Below are positions 33,900 to 46,882 of a stretch of DNA of 64,000 nucleotides, in pieces (position 1 is the first letter of the stretch; every line of letters starts with the position of its first letter). The stretch is from Lepidurus packardi. Its lineage: Eukaryota > Arthropoda > Branchiopoda > Notostraca > Triopsidae. The DNA lies in NCBI GenBank assembly GCA_023053545.1, contig JAKZAN010000163.1, positions 1 through 64,000 of the forward strand, in the 5' to 3' direction. The position numbers were made by a program, and so were the translations under genes. Under the pieces are notes generated by a model, which ran no database searches, had not been told where the DNA came from, and saw only the letters and a program-made list of their open reading frames with translations.

Positions 33900-36800
33900 A
33901 TGAGCGATAACGCCTACGCTAACTACGACTCGGACGAGGCAGAAATTACCGAAGACTTCGGTTTCGAAAAAAGGATTACCACCGAAGCTGATCTCTTCTC
34001 CTTTAAAACCACCGACTTGCCTGGCGTCCCAAAATCTGAAAGAATCAAGAAATTTGTGGTGTCGGACAAAACCAAAATTCTCATCACCTAAAACAACAGA
34101 GTCTATCGCTGGAGAGTCGAAAAGGATCCTGAGTTCATTTACTACGAGATTCCAGACCCAAGCAGCGAGAAACTCTTCGGAGTTTTTAAAGGTAAGGAGA
34201 GACAGCTTTCAGTCCGCAACGTCTTCCTCGACCCTCGTGGCTTCCACTGTATTATCAGCGTTGACGGCCGTCACAACTACTACTTCAACTACCGCGACAC
34301 ATCCGTCAGGTATTTAGGGAAGATGTTTAAAGACATCAATATAAGATGCCTTGCATTCTACAACCCTGACAACTAACGCAATACTGGAGACATGATCTTT
34401 GCGTCTGATAACGGGATGATCTCAGTCGGCCGCATAGAAATTGGGGAGGAAATAATTGAGCGCATTAACGCAGGAGTTCTTCAGATAGCTACTACACAAG
34501 ATATTCTCAGCATATAGGTTTATAGGCTGGCCCAAAAGAGTCTCAAGTCTCTAGTAGTACTTTTCACGACGCCATCCTATCTGTATACGATAACAGGCCC
34601 CGACGACCTAGGTCTATTATTAAAGCGGTTCGAGGATAAATCAGAGAGGATACGGGAATGGACAATGTCTCGGGGCTTCAATAGCATTGGAAGCACGAAT
34701 TGGGCGAAGGGTGGTCGGCCAAAAACATACTTGTGGACAAATGGCGAGAAACTGATGGCATTTAGGCTCCCCAGATAAAATGAGGAGGTTAATGATAGCT
34801 GGCTGTTCAAGAATTAAAACTATCGCTACGCCAGAAAACAGGATCTCGAAGACCGCCACGCCTTCAACGTCCAAGAAACTCCTAACAATATCATGATCAC
34901 AGATTTTCACTATTACCTCTTGTACCAAGACTCTCTCACAATTATGAGCCGTGTAACTCAGAAGATAGTTACAACATGGGATTCCAAATCCGGACCTATC
35001 GTCGACATGTCTTTCGAGCGGGAAAAGGGACTACTCTGGCTGTATACTTCCAACTCAGTGACTAAACTTGATACCTCGAATGAGGGCGCCTAGGTCTGGA
35101 AACTACTGATTGAAAAAAAACGATTCGAAGAGGCCTACTAAGTTGCAAAAGCTAACAACGAGAACATCGAATACGTTGCTGGACTTTACGCAGATGAGCT
35201 GTTCATGGGGGGAAACTACCGTCAGGCTGCCACATTGTATGTCGATACACTCCGCACTCTCTAAGAGATTTTTATAAAATTTCTGCGAGCAGATTGCGAT
35301 GAAGCTCGCTAAGGCCTTGAAATCTACATCAGATTTTGGCTCGGCAAACTGAAGTCCTAAGAAAAATCTCAAAAATGTCTTTTGTTAGCTTGGCTGATTG
35401 AGTTGATTGTCTACCGTCTGAATAACCTTGAGCGGGAAGCCAAAAACGAAGAAAGAAACCCCAAGACGAGAGATGCTGCGTAGGAAAAACGCAGACTGAT
35501 CCAGCGAAAAGAACAAGAATTGGACCGGCTGCTCGGCTAAAACATTGACGTATTGGATGAGAACTTGGTGTACAGCATCATGCAAAGCCATGGGAGGATA
35601 AATAACATTGTGAAGTTTGCGGAGAAGAAAAACAATTACAAAATGATAGTGCTCCACCATATCAATGAGGAGAACTATAAGTAGGCTATCAACAATCTAA
35701 AGAAAGTGAAGGACAAACGAGTAGCCGAGGTCGTAGAACTTTACTCACACGTCTTCTTCAGAGAGGTTGTCGACGAAACCGTAGATCTTCTTGTCAACAA
35801 CATTCGCGATTTCAAACCCGTCCCCCTCATAGGAGGTCTCATGAATATTCCTCCTTAAAAAAGAAATATTGGTCTTGAACTTCTGAAGTATTGTATTCTC
35901 TAACTCAAATGCCGCGCCAAGAGCATCTCCAATATCTTCATATTCTTTTACGCTACCACGCGCAAGGACAGCAACGAGGAACTCGTAGACATGCTCAGGC
36001 AGAAACTTAATTTCGATGTTGAGTTTGCCCTTCGCCTATTCAAGCGAAATCACCTGTACTAGGCACAAATTTACGTGTATGGTATGATGAATTTGTACGC
36101 AGAGGCAGTGAATCTAGCGCTATAAAACGGAAAATTTGCTTTGGCCAAAAAGTATGCTAACAAACCCGAATTTGATGATGTGAAGAAAAAGTTGTGGTTG
36201 TTGATTGCAGAAAACCTGTTGCACCAAGGAAGAAATGTTAACGAGGTGATTAGCTTAACGAAGGAATCCCGGGTCATTAAGATTGAAGACCTTCTGCCTT
36301 TCTTTAATGAAAAGATTAAAATTGAGGACTTCAAGGATGAAATCTGTGACTCTCTCAAAGGATATAGCCAGGAGATTGACCGGCTTAAAAAACAGATGGA
36401 GAGCTACTCTTCCAATGCCTAGCAACTCAAAAACGAATTGCGAACCATTAAGAATCGTTGTATCGAAATTGACTCTTCCAACAAATGCGAGGAATGCTTC
36501 AAGTCTCTTTTCAACCAAGAGTTCTACATATTCCCCTGCATGCATGGCTTCCACCGGTAATGTCTCTTCCAAGCGATGAGCCAGCAGCCCACTACAGATT
36601 CTACCAAGATTCATAAAATATAAAGTCTTAACCGAGAACTCGAAACTCTAAAGACCAAGCTGATGCAGAAGAAAAAGTCCAGCCAGAAAGATAACAGTTC
36701 TTCATTTTCATTTAGCGTATTCGGACTGTTCGGAGGCCCGCGTAGAGGAGATCAAGACGACAATATGTTGTCTCTTAATCGTGAAGAGGCTGAAATCAAA

Positions 36801-36923
36801 GGCAAAAAGTAGTAATTCGACGAATTACTTGCGAGCTAATGCATATATTGTGGACCCAGCATTGTGGACACGATTACGATGCCTTTCAATGACTAGACAC
36901 TGAAACAGTCATGGAGTATTTGA
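33900..36923 (+). CDS. VPS18: VPS18, HOPS/CORVET core subunit
   Basis: A 1007-residue intronless protein, close in size to human VPS18 (973). VPS18 is a core subunit of the HOPS and CORVET tethers for late endosome and lysosome fusion. The N-terminal half is a beta-propeller (RNVFLDPRGFHCIISVDG is the family-typical blade); the C-terminal half is an alpha-solenoid (clathrin-heavy-chain-like repeats, VWKLLIEKKRFEEAYQVAK). A RING-H2 closes it: CEECFKSLF ... FPCMHGFHRQCL and CIYCG; the Gln of HRQC is TAA. Coding-sequence end overlaps by 13 nt the ATG of the next gene in another frame. Confidence 0.92.
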
Positions 36924-38125
36924 TTTGTTTGGACCGGCGTATGATGGATATCAAAAGAATAGCCTTTGATCACTGTATGCTATATATTCACAATGGGGTC
37001 GTACTTCCACGTATATTTATACATCATATACAATTCAGAATGCAGGCCAAACATAGGATCCTCTTTGTAGCTCACGGTGACCATAATTTTAACCGCCTCT
37101 CTTGCGTAAAGGTCGAGTAAGGCAGAAAATGGTTTGGCCATATGGACAATATGCTCGGTGTCTACTCAGTCATGTCTGCATACTTCTCAGGCCTTCTTCC
37201 TAAATCCGCATCCATCTAAATCACTTATGGTGAGGAGTAGTCTACTTACGATCCAAAGTTTGATAGATGGGTGAGCTTCATCGGTGCGCGGGAGGTCATG
37301 AAGGAAATTACTGAAGATGACCTCGTGGTAGTCGTCGATGTGACTTCTCTGCCTGAACAATACCAAGGGCTACACTTCTCAGTTGAGAAATGTAAAAATC
37401 CTGTCTTGAAAGAAATGATTGACCATGCTTTCCGAGGCAATGAGGGCGAATTCAAGTATGAGGTATTTGAAGATACACCTGATACTGAAGCCTTTGAAGA
37501 CGAGACAGATGCATTCCGATAAGTGACTAATAATGTTATATTTTTTGGCATGCAGGTCTCTGGAGGCAACTATAATGCAGGTCCAGTGATGGCTGACATT
37601 TAGTGTCATAAGAAGGCCGTGTCTGGCATGATAAGACTGGCTCAGCACTTCGACTAACACTGGCACGAATATCTACTAAAAATGCCTTAGTCTCTCAAGA
37701 AAAAATCATAGCGATAGATGCAGAATTTAGTTTCACAGATGTCCAAACTGTATATAGATGAGGAACAAGAAGAAGATTTTATGTAGATTAAACTAAGATT
37801 GAGAGGCGCAAAAATGCCATTAATCATCGAGCTCTAGGCCCAAGCGTATGAAAAGATCTAGACCTTCAGTGAGCTTATAAAAGAAGTGAAGAAATGCAAG
37901 GACTTGCAGGATTTAACAGAGAAAGGACGGCTTGCAGAAGCATCAGTAACAACGGTCTTGCTGAAGCTGACCCATCAGAAACTGGTAAATGCAGGCGAGA
38001 TAAAAGGGCTAGGCGAATAACTGGCGCATTAAATAGTCAGAATTTATGACTCAGATGAAGTGTGGGTGCTTGTTCGATTGAAGCAGCGAATTTTTAAGGA
38101 TCTTGTGATGGTGATGAAAACATGA
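36911..38125 (+). CDS. Zinc metallopeptidase-like protein (M20/M28/M42 fold)
   Basis: About 390-404 residues. Conserved positions typical of co-catalytic zinc exopeptidases occur in order: HGDHN (His-x-Asp ligand), HMDNMLGVYSV (bridging Asp), ITYGEEQ (Glu-Glu, general base plus ligand), LVVVVDVTSLP (Asp ligand), then VSGGNYNAGPVMADIQCH. The C-terminal third is charged and helical. A 33-nt stretch (37523-37555, GTGACT...TGCAG) is probably an intron, but it is in phase and TGA-free. The first ATG overlaps the end of VPS18; a downstream Met (MMDIKRIAF, 15 codons on) could be used. Family placement is inferred from motif order only. Confidence 0.62.
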
Positions 38126-38209
38126 TAAATACAGAAAGTTGGAAATCAGACTTGCAAAGTTTGATGTAACTCTCTGCATAATAAATCCGTATTACCTTGC
38201 ATCCCTTTT

Positions 38210-38935
38210 ATGAGATTTGAGTTTTGTGGCAATCTTTCTTGTCCCGAGTGGTTCATTGCTGAATCAGCTTTCCTATCCAAAATCGTAACGCTTTCCAACC
38301 TAACCGCCTTTTCAGACAGCCGTCAAACTCAAGCTCGTAGTTAACAGCATCATCAACTATCTGCTCTAAGACGCTGATATGGTAACGCCTCTCCCCCACC
38401 TGTATCCTTTCTTCTCAGACTGATAAAATCTATAAACTGCTGGATGGGTCAGGCTTCAACCTGAACGAGATGAATGCTATTGTCTCTACACTATAATTCG
38501 TTCTGCGCAATTGTGTTTTGTTCAACGTCGGGGACTCTGTTTTAGCAAAGGAACTTATCGACATGGGCCTGCCACGAGAAAACGCTTAAAGCATTGCTAA
38601 GACATATAAGCAATCACGTGAAAAACTAATAGGCAAGTTTGCGCATGATTTCCCAAAATGTACTTTCCAGCTTTTATGCTTTAGTGTCCAATTAGCCGCA
38701 TTTCGAATACTCAGTCAACACTCTCTTGAAGAGCAGCCGCCTCGGCGCAGGTCATTCGGCAGTGAAAGTTGATTATTTTGAAGTCGCTATGAGCTACAAA
38801 AACACTGATAAGCAATAAAAAAAGTGCAGTTTTGTCATGACATCGGACAGACTTGATGAGCTCCTCGAGGAACTGGAGAAGGCAGAAACCATCATGAAGG
38901 AGCTAGAGAGCCAGGTGCCTGCAAGAAGTTCTTGA
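38210..38935 (+). CDS. COMMD4: COMMD4, COMM-domain protein
   Basis: A 210-residue protein; human COMMD4 has 199. It belongs to the Commander complex, which recycles endosomal cargo with the retriever and CCC subunits. The N-terminus (MRFEFCGNLSCPEWFIAE) is nearly that of human COMMD4 (MRF-FCGDL-CPDW-LAE). Three tiny introns are required: 38285-38315 (31 nt), 38382-38418 (37 nt) and 38660-38684 (25 nt). The C-terminal COMM domain is FEYSVNTLLKSSRL ... VKVDYFEVAMSYKN ... FVMTSDRLDELLEELEKAE. Gln codons TAA occur in the helical N-terminal domain. Confidence 0.9.
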
Positions 38936-39009
38936 GGCATCCGAAAGCTGGCATGATTATTTATCAGGGTAAAAAAATGGAATTTAGTTGTCGAAAGAGC
39001 AAAACACAA

Positions 39010-40500
39010 TCACTGGGACGCTTTCACCTTTTTCCTGAGTTCGCAAAACCATTCATCTTCTGAATCCTCTTCTAACTCCTTCATACTGGAGGTGTTATGA
39101 TTACGAGTCTTAAAGGAATTTACATCGGAAGACTCTGACAGGTTCTATTCGCCAATCGAGTTGTGGGCTGGTGAATTCATATCCAGCTTCTTGAATAGCT
39201 GAATGTAGCTATTTCTGGAGACCCGCTCTACATACGATGCCAGAGTAATACATAATCTGTGGAAAAGATCTTCGGTTGGAGAGTCATTTGCAATCGATAA
39301 GGGTGCCAACTTTCGGAGATTTTCTAAGGACCATTGACGAATTCGTACTGCCAAATACTGGTTCTTGGGACAAGTGTCAACATCTAGAATGGATGTAGAA
39401 GTGATAATGGAAGGGCGCCCTGGTTGTTCTTCCAAGTTTTACGTGATGAGCTGATGACATTTTTGTCGCAAAGTACGATTTTTAGTCTTAGCGTTTTCGA
39501 GCTGACGCTGTAACCCATCCACAGAATCAGCCAGCTTCTGGTATTCCTCATCGCGCGACAAAAATTTAGTAGCCATCTCTTGGGGCGTAGAAATATTTGC
39601 AGCAACCTTCACTTGCTGGTAGGAATCCACCAACTTGTTGTTGGCAGCTAGTAGGTTAGTTGATTTCTAACGCAGCAGTCTCCGCAAAAGCAAGTGAACA
39701 AGCAACGCTTTCCGATCAGGTGTGGGCCGAAAAGCATGCTGCAAATGATGGGTTTCTTAAACCTGCAGCTTCTCCATTTCTGACAGCTCTTCTCTTTCGA
39801 GCTGTTTCAAATGTTGGTTGTAAATCTTGAGTTGGTCTCGACGTCGCTGATTACTATTTTCGAAGTCTTCGAGAACTTTTTTATGGAAGATTTTAGCTTT
39901 TTCCTTACGATCGTAGAAAGTGATTTCTGAATCTTCCTGTTCGCGACAAAGTCCCAGCTTAGATTTTACAAGGGCTTCACACTTTTGGTTCTGAAGCTGA
40001 TAGAATATTTGGTCAGCTTTCATCCTTCTCTGAATATTTAGAAGAACGCTACGCTGCCACGCCATATCCTCCAGCTTCAGGCGGGTCTGTAGAAACCTGT
40101 TCTCCAGTTCCTCTTACTCATGCTTGAGGCTGGTTAAGTTTGTTTCTTTGATAAGCATGAGGCTGTGGATCTAATCGATCTGTTTCCGAAGAAGCATAGT
40201 ATCTGCTTCCAGATGATCTGCATTTTTCATTTGAACGTCATATCTTTTTCTTAGGCTAACAAGCTCATAAGAAAGTGTACGGGATGACGCTTATTTGGAT
40301 TTGGGACGTTGAATGTTCTGGATTTTATCATTGATGTCTGATTCAGTCTGAAAGTGGAGGGATGGGAGAGCAGTCTGGCTGGTAGGACGGGTAATGGTCA
40401 GAGGTGTGGATTCACGGTGCTTGATCAGACGGAAGAGGTGTTTGGAAGCCTTGGACCTGGATTGGGGGTACACAAGTGTGTTTTCTTTGGATCTGAGCAT
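39010..40500 (-). CDS. Coiled-coil protein resembling outer dynein arm docking-complex subunits
   Basis: One frame of 496 residues without introns. It is a long coiled coil (QMKNADHLEADTMLLRKQ, LKQLEREELSEMEKL) with a block, VAANISTPQEMATKFLSRDE, that resembles the motif of ODAD/CCDC63/CCDC114/CCDC151 proteins, which anchor outer dynein arms on axonemal doublets. N-terminus is basic and Ser/Thr/Arg-rich, the C-terminus acidic and Ser-rich. The assignment to the docking complex is by resemblance only. The plus-strand frame in the same place is a shadow. Confidence 0.68.
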
Positions 40501-40616
40501 GGTATTCTATTTCGTATTTATTTTCTATAAGGAGTGGGGGTGAGAGGATATTAAAACTAGAATGAGTGGAGAATGATTGTGATGAAATGCGATAGTATGG
40601 ACAGTCAACAAAGCTA

Positions 40617-42968
40617 TCATTTTGCGATCCTGATTCCCAAAAAGTTAAGCAGCAACATATCCTTTTCCTACACTTTCCTAAACTTCTTCGCCTCCTTCGC
40701 CAAACTCATCGATGCCAACTTCACTTTTATGTTCTTTAGTTCTGACAGATTCACCATACTCTTGCTCATTTCATCATCCTTCTTTCCGCCTCCTTCTTCT
40801 TCTTTTCGACTTATTATCATCGATTGTGCAGTCAACCCCTTTCTCCCCAAGGGGATATTAGGCAGCGAACCTGAAACACTTTGAGGTTTATTTCCCATAT
40901 CACTCGATTTCTGTACCTCTTCCTCATTTGTCCAAGAATTCTGCTGTTTCCGTCTTGGCGAAGGGCTTGCAATTCTACTCGAACTACCTCCTGAGCGTGC
41001 AGGTGTTAATCTTCTCTCCTGGCTTGTTGCCCTCATATTGCGTATTTTCTCCTCGGCTTCTTTACCCATTTTCTCCATGGCCTAACTGAAACTACCTGCA
41101 CGCGATTGAATTGGCGCAGGAGGTTAGAGATGTCCAGAACTTAGCAGATCATTGTTAAGACTTGCCTTTTTTTTACCTAGGTCTGGTTAAGGTGGATCAG
41201 AATTCTAGGATTTTATTGGGTTGGCACTCCACTGATCTGAATCCTGCTGTGAAGATGTGGAGATCTATTGTGTAGGCACTTTGAAAAAATTATCATTGTC
41301 TATGATCTGGGGAATGAGTTAGAGGCAATCTGAATGGACGGAATTATGTGATTGCTGTGTTTTGAGGAACCGGGCCTCCTCTTCTATCCCCTAATTACTG
41401 GTGGAGTGGATAGGCTTAGACGGAGACGGAGGCAACAAGGGAGTAACTTGACGTACTTTAAACTCTAAAGGCTGAGATGTCAAGTCGATGTTATATGAAC
41501 CTAGTTCTTTCACAGAAATCTCCTCATATGGCTTGATGATTTCTAGGGCGACTCTAGTCCAAAGCTCGGTATAGGCTTTAATAGTGTTGATGATATTCTA
41601 GTTTGTAGTCTGGATGCCTGAATAAATCTTAATTACACGCATGAGATGTGCAAAATTAGATTTTTTCCGAAGAGTCTGGAGAGGATGCCCGACGATGACA
41701 CCCGCTGTACGACTGATGATGTCCATATTACAGAACAAATGTTCGCGATATTTTTCGTGAAGATTCTTGGGACTCGCGAACACTGCGTGGAATGTCTTTT
41801 CGATAAGGTTATGCAGAATGTTATTCTGCTCGTATCTCAGCAACAACTCCAAAAGGCATCCAAAGAAATTCACCCGACATAATGTCTCTACTAGCACTTG
41901 GCTATTTAGGGACACGCAGTGGCATAGAAGTTCCAGCATACCCATATCACACAGACCCATTCTCGTAGCGCCCATCACATTCCCTAGAAGCTTCTCGAAA
42001 TTCATATTCAAAATCTGGACAATCGGCTGGGAATCTAACCGATTGATATTTTTGATAGTGTTGTCTGGGTTATCCTTATCCTCGGCATTGAGGCTCGAGA
42101 ACGAGTAATAGTTGAGAAGGCTGATGAGGAATCCTAATACAGGAAGAGCTACTATTTGATTGGAGGATGTGATGAACTGAAGGAATAGGCTCGCTGATTG
42201 TTCTGAGAGGATGGGCTACATCATTTCACGTCCGTCTGCGATAAGGAAATACTTCTCAACAGTTTCAGCCAGCACGTTCAAGAGATTCTGTAGTAAAAAG
42301 GTATCCTAACTCAATAATTGAGCTCTTACAATCTCCAAAATGGCTTCGATAGTCTCGATCTTTCGTACTTTGCCAGCTGTATTTTCGAGTTCCACCTTTG
42401 AGCACTATAGATTCAATAGAGTCTGAAGTACCGTAACACACCCCGACTTCGATGAATGTCCAAGTAGTTTCTTAAAGATTTCGGGCCTCTTAGCATAGAC
42501 ATAATCAGTGAGATCTTTGAATTTATGGGTCAGCAGGCAAGAGCAGACTCTCATAAAGTAAACACTGCTTAGTACAAGAATGTCTGTTTGTTCCAGGATT
42601 TCAAACAGAAAATCGACATACATTTTGTCGTTAGCACACCCATTATTTTTTTTAGCATTGCTATCCAGGCACGGTTTGAAAAAGCTGGACAGGACGCTCA
42701 TGGCTTACGTCTCCACCATTTCAACAGCCAAGAGAGGATAGCGGTGTTTGCGGGCGAGAGAATCCGACTCTGAGGGAGGAATGACAATGTAGTCGATGGC
42801 TTGGCGGATAAGTTCTGGAGTGTTAGTTATGTATTCAAGCAGCTTAGGGTTGTAGGCCTTAAGCTCAAGAATGAAATCTGGGTCCTCAAAGATGGTTTCG
42901 AGGGTGGGTTTGGTTTCGATGAGCTTTTCTAGATTTTTAAGAATGGGCTGAGCGTACCAGGCCATCAT
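40617..42968 (-). CDS. SAPS-domain protein, PP6 phosphatase regulatory subunit
   Basis: A 783-residue intronless protein. Its N-terminal 470 residues form the SAPS helical repeat of PP6R1-3/Sit4-associated proteins, which target the PP6 catalytic subunit. Landmarks in order are LETIFEDPDFILELKAYNPK, RHRYPLLAVEMVE-like sequence (ARKHRYPLLAVEMVE), SFFKPCLD, GHSSKSGCVTVLQTLL, and VNFFGCLLELLLRYEQNN followed by LMRVIKIYSG. The C-terminal 300 residues are Ser/Gln/Pro-rich and basic, like the disordered tail of relatives. Dozens of TAG/TAA glutamines are spread across the frame. A shared-strand gene (docking-complex-like) follows 117 bp downstream. Confidence 0.88.
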
Positions 42969-43139
42969 GGAAAAGGGGAGCGTTCTCTTAAGTGAATTTA
43001 AAAATTAAGTACGACGTGACGTGAAATATACAGATTTGTGAAAGGGCGTTGTTTTTCGGCTGTCCGCACCATCTACACTAGTTTTCCTAGAGCCTGTCAT
43101 CTCCAATACCAATAATGTACTTGTCTGTCAGAACCTTCA

Positions 43140-45266
43140 TCACAGCCTTTGAAACTTCCTTAATACCTTCATTCCTGATTCAATTTTCTGGTTTCTAGTT
43201 TTCATTACTCCTTCTATAATACTATTCTGCTTTTATCTTTACACACCCTCGAAGTCCCTCACCTTTATCTCTGAGTAATCTCTTTTGCCCACACCTTTGG
43301 ATTTGGGTGTAACTCCCGAGCTACTTACCTGTAATGTAATAGCCCTACTCTTTGCAATGCTTGATAAAACTGCGGTGTCAGCTTTAACCCTGATAGAATG
43401 CTGATCGAGCATCCCATTGGTAGGCTAAGTGAGCTTAAAATATGTAAGGTATTCATCATCTGTGCTATCTAAGATGGTGAAAGGGTCGAAATTCTTGTCT
43501 TTGAATTTGTCGAGGTTTAGTATGGTTAGCTTCTCCGGCTATCTTTGAACAGGAATCAAGAAGTTTAGGCTCAGATCCTTTTTTTTCTTAGAGTTAATAT
43601 GAATTAGTTATATAGCCTTGTTACGAAGACCAACTTTATTTAGATAGCTAACTTCTTCCTTGAGGCGGGATATCAACTGCTGCTATTTTTATTGTTCCTT
43701 CAACTCTCTCCTTGCTTTAAGCTCGTCTTTAATCTCCCATTCAGTTTTGCCAGAATGTGGTACGATCTTGAACTCATACTTGGCGTGAGAAGCTTAGGCT
43801 TTAATGGACTTTGACTTGTCCAGTTTTTTTGCCTTGATGACTGTCTTCATTAGATTTTTGCGAATCTCTTCGTTATGAGTGTACAGAGTATTCATCAAAG
43901 AAAGAAACCTAGTATAGTCCAATTCACGTTGGTTAAGCGCGCTCTTCTTATAGAAATCGCGAAGTACTTCGCGAGGCAGGTCGACATGATAATCATTGCA
44001 AAAGCCAAAGAATTTTTCGAAACTCATCGTTCTGCTCTCATGGTCAATAGAATCGAATGTTGTAAATTTTGAGACTGCATATCTTCTCTTGCAGTATGTA
44101 AAGAAAATCTCCTCTAACTTAACCACAAACTCTGATTAGCTTTTTCCTTCCTGAGACTTCATTCCTTGTATTGTGGCCTGATTGCCTAGACCCTTCGCCT
44201 ACTGTTCTAAGATAGGCCATTGTGTTTTTTTACTCGTAAGAACTTTATACTGTTCATCGAAGGTCGAGAGTATGTCGAGGAGTGTCAGTCTTTCTTATTC
44301 GTTCTTTACCTTGCTCAACATTGATTCATATTTCAATATGGTAGACTTCAAACTTTGTAACAACTCATCCTTTATAGGGGATTCTGGTAAGACATCTTTC
44401 GTGCCTTTTGTGCTGTTGGAAATATCGACTCTGTTGTGCACAATTACTTCAGTAGCTGCTTCACATTTCATTTACTATACCATTTCTTCATATTGATGAT
44501 TTTCTTTCTACTATTGAGTTGCGTAAGTAGCGTTTGCTTGCTTTATGGCTCGCGTCAGACCTTTCGCTGTGAGCCTATAAAGGACACAAATTTATGGATC
44601 ATTCTTCATCCAGAACTCCACGAAATCCAATATTTAATCCTCTGCAAGGAACGCCCCTAAAATATTAAACTGTTCGGGTGTTATTTCTTTGACTCTGTTG
44701 TAATAGTCTTTGAGAAGCTAATGAAGAAGAGGAGCAATTCTCTGGTCTCCGAGACAACTAGATGTTTGGGATGGGTTTTGCAGAAAGGTGATGTGGTTGT
44801 GCGAAAACAACTCTCTAAAAAAGGGAACCAGGTTTGATGCAGGAAGAGTTCTATTATGTTCAGAGTCACTCAGAGAGTGATACGTATCTAGGGCGTGCTG
44901 AAAGTATTTTGGGTTATCGCGTAGGTATGCTCCAATATTTATCCGATTAGAAGCATATAAAGAACCACAGTCTTCTGACTATACCTTAAAGTTCTCAAGG
45001 ATGTAGCTATCCTCGAGAGCATCACTATGCTCTACAAAATACTCCAGCATACTGAACACTGACTAGAATGATAGAGGCTAGGAGACTTAAAGCGGATATT
45101 TTCCTGACTCCATGCAGAACTCAAGAAGAAGCGGTGAGAGTCCAGCGACGTTATTTAGATTCCTGAGGACAGAGCCGATAGATTACTTAGAAGGGGGAGT
45201 GGAGAATGCATTCCACCTGGCAAAGAGTTGCTATTTTTTTAGATAAAAAGGAGAAGCCTATGCCAT
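43140..45266 (-). CDS. Uncharacterised 708-residue protein with EF-hand-like region
   Basis: A single intronless frame of 709 codons. No family identified. Around residues 400-470 (SFEKFFGFCNDYHVDL ... LDYTRFLSLMNTLY) there are two helix-loop-helix units that resemble EF-hands without a canonical set of calcium ligands. Before it lie Gln-rich coiled-coil stretches (ATQQQKENHQYEEMVQQ); after it a basic/charged region (KDELKARRELKEQQKQQQ) and a Lys/Ser-rich tail. The overall shape (coiled coils with degenerate EF-hands) is frequent in ciliary proteins, but that is only an inference. Confidence 0.65.
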
Positions 45267-45502
45267 TAAGAAAAAGGGATAAATAAATTGTGAAAGGTAG
45301 TAAGTTATAATAGGAGGACATAGAGTTTTAAAGTACAGGGTTGATGGATTGATTTGATTTGAAGATTTCTGGTAATCTGAGTAGAGAAAAAAGGAGATGC
45401 CTTAAGATATTGTATGGGCTATAAGTTTTAATAGTAAATATTAAATTGGTGCAGTTGAACAGTAGACCCAGTGTAATCAAACATCAAGAGTAGTTGCCTA
45501 CC

Positions 45503-46882
45503 ATGCAAGAAAATGTCGAACAACGCCAGAACCAGATCCGCCGTCTCCATCTCAAAATCAGATAATACAAACTTAATGAACATCAGACCGCATAATTCCA
45601 AAATAATTCCCTCAACCTTGCCAAAGCTATCTAACTTAAGTTCTCCAAAACATCAAACATCTACTATAAATTTCCCCTCTTCACCACCGATACTTCCTTC
45701 TCTGACGATGAAGATCTTGCCCACAATCCCATCTACAATCTTCATACTCAAAACTAATCCCTACCCCCTGGTAACGAATCTATTACTAATGCTGTCTACA
45801 CTATTTTGCATATCCCGATGTTCCCTCGCCCTCCCGCTAGGTAGACTCTTCATACTTTCCACAGTAGATCGGGTCAACAGACTGCTGAAGTACATGCGTC
45901 AGACCTTAAATATACAGGATATACATGGTAGGAGCCAAAACCTTAGGTTTCGACAGAGTCAGTAAAAAATACTTGGAGTAAGAGTACTAGACTCCTGGCA
46001 ACCAAAAGACATGAGAAAGTGTCTTGTTCGTCGTATAAGAAGGAGGCAGAAAACGTAAACCCAAAGGTCCGCTTGACGGAGACGAGACATTCTTCTATAG
46101 ATACTAAATGGCCTAATAATCAGAGTTCAACGAGCAGATTAGGGCGTGGAGGCATAATGCCGAGGCTGCTCCAGTGGGAATTTGAACAGGAGGATGTAGA
46201 GCCGTAAGCTCTGAAGATACCATCTTCACGAAGCAACGTTGCTAAGCTCAAAACATATTTGCGTCATGCAGAAGAACAGTGTAGGAGTTCCAGTAAAGAT
46301 GATCGAAATGTCGGAAAGCTGAAGCTCAATCTTAGCAACGAGAAGGAAAACTGTTTTTCAGCTAACGAGAATCTAAAATCGGCGGCAACCACCCGCATCA
46401 AAAAAATATTACTGCAAGTAGCTCCCTAAAACACCCAAAACCGAGCAGCCATTTACCTAGATAACAAGCCAACGAACCTTCTTCAAAAAGGACTGGCTCT
46501 AAGTTCTAAATACAACCTTTCCACGAGGTCGAAGGCGCAACTCAGCCAGAGCATCAGGGTTGAGTCTATGCACTTGAACAGGCCTGACGCGACAAACATG
46601 CAGGGGAATCGTGAATTTATTGCGAAGACCCCTCCACGGAATAACTAAAATAGGTCAGGGCATAAAATTGAGTTACAAAGTCAGAAGGTGAGTAGCAATG
46701 GGCAAGCGCCTATGGGAAAAAGCCAAAGGGAATCCAAATTAGGCAATAAACCTCGACATCCAATAAATTTGTGCAGTCCCCTTAACAAAGGGGGTGGAAG
46801 GAGTAATTCTAATCTAGGGAATAAAAAAATAGATATTTGTAAAAGTGAGCTTAAAGGAACGCCTTTGTCGACTCGGGTATGA
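45503..46882 (+). CDS. Uncharacterised basic protein, coiled coil at N-terminus
   Basis: A 459-residue frame starting MQENVEQRQNQIRRLHLKI, a short basic coiled coil. The rest is low in hydrophobic residues, rich in Ser/Asn/Lys/Arg/Gln, and probably disordered. I favour this frame over another one in the same interval (first ATG ten bases later): only it stays open to TGA at 46880. It also keeps the regular Gln/Lys helix at the start. No recognised motif. Confidence 0.55.

Noticed and set aside
40573-40884. Plus-strand frame of 103 codons near the end of the SAPS gene
   Set aside because: Lies antisense to the Ser/Lys-rich C-terminus of the SAPS protein and shows no protein-like motif.
45513-45965. 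Alternative frame in the gene at 45503 (MSNNARTRSAVSIS...)
   Set aside because: It ends at TGA near 46080, while the overlapping frame starting at 45503 stays open to 46882 and has the coiled-coil start.
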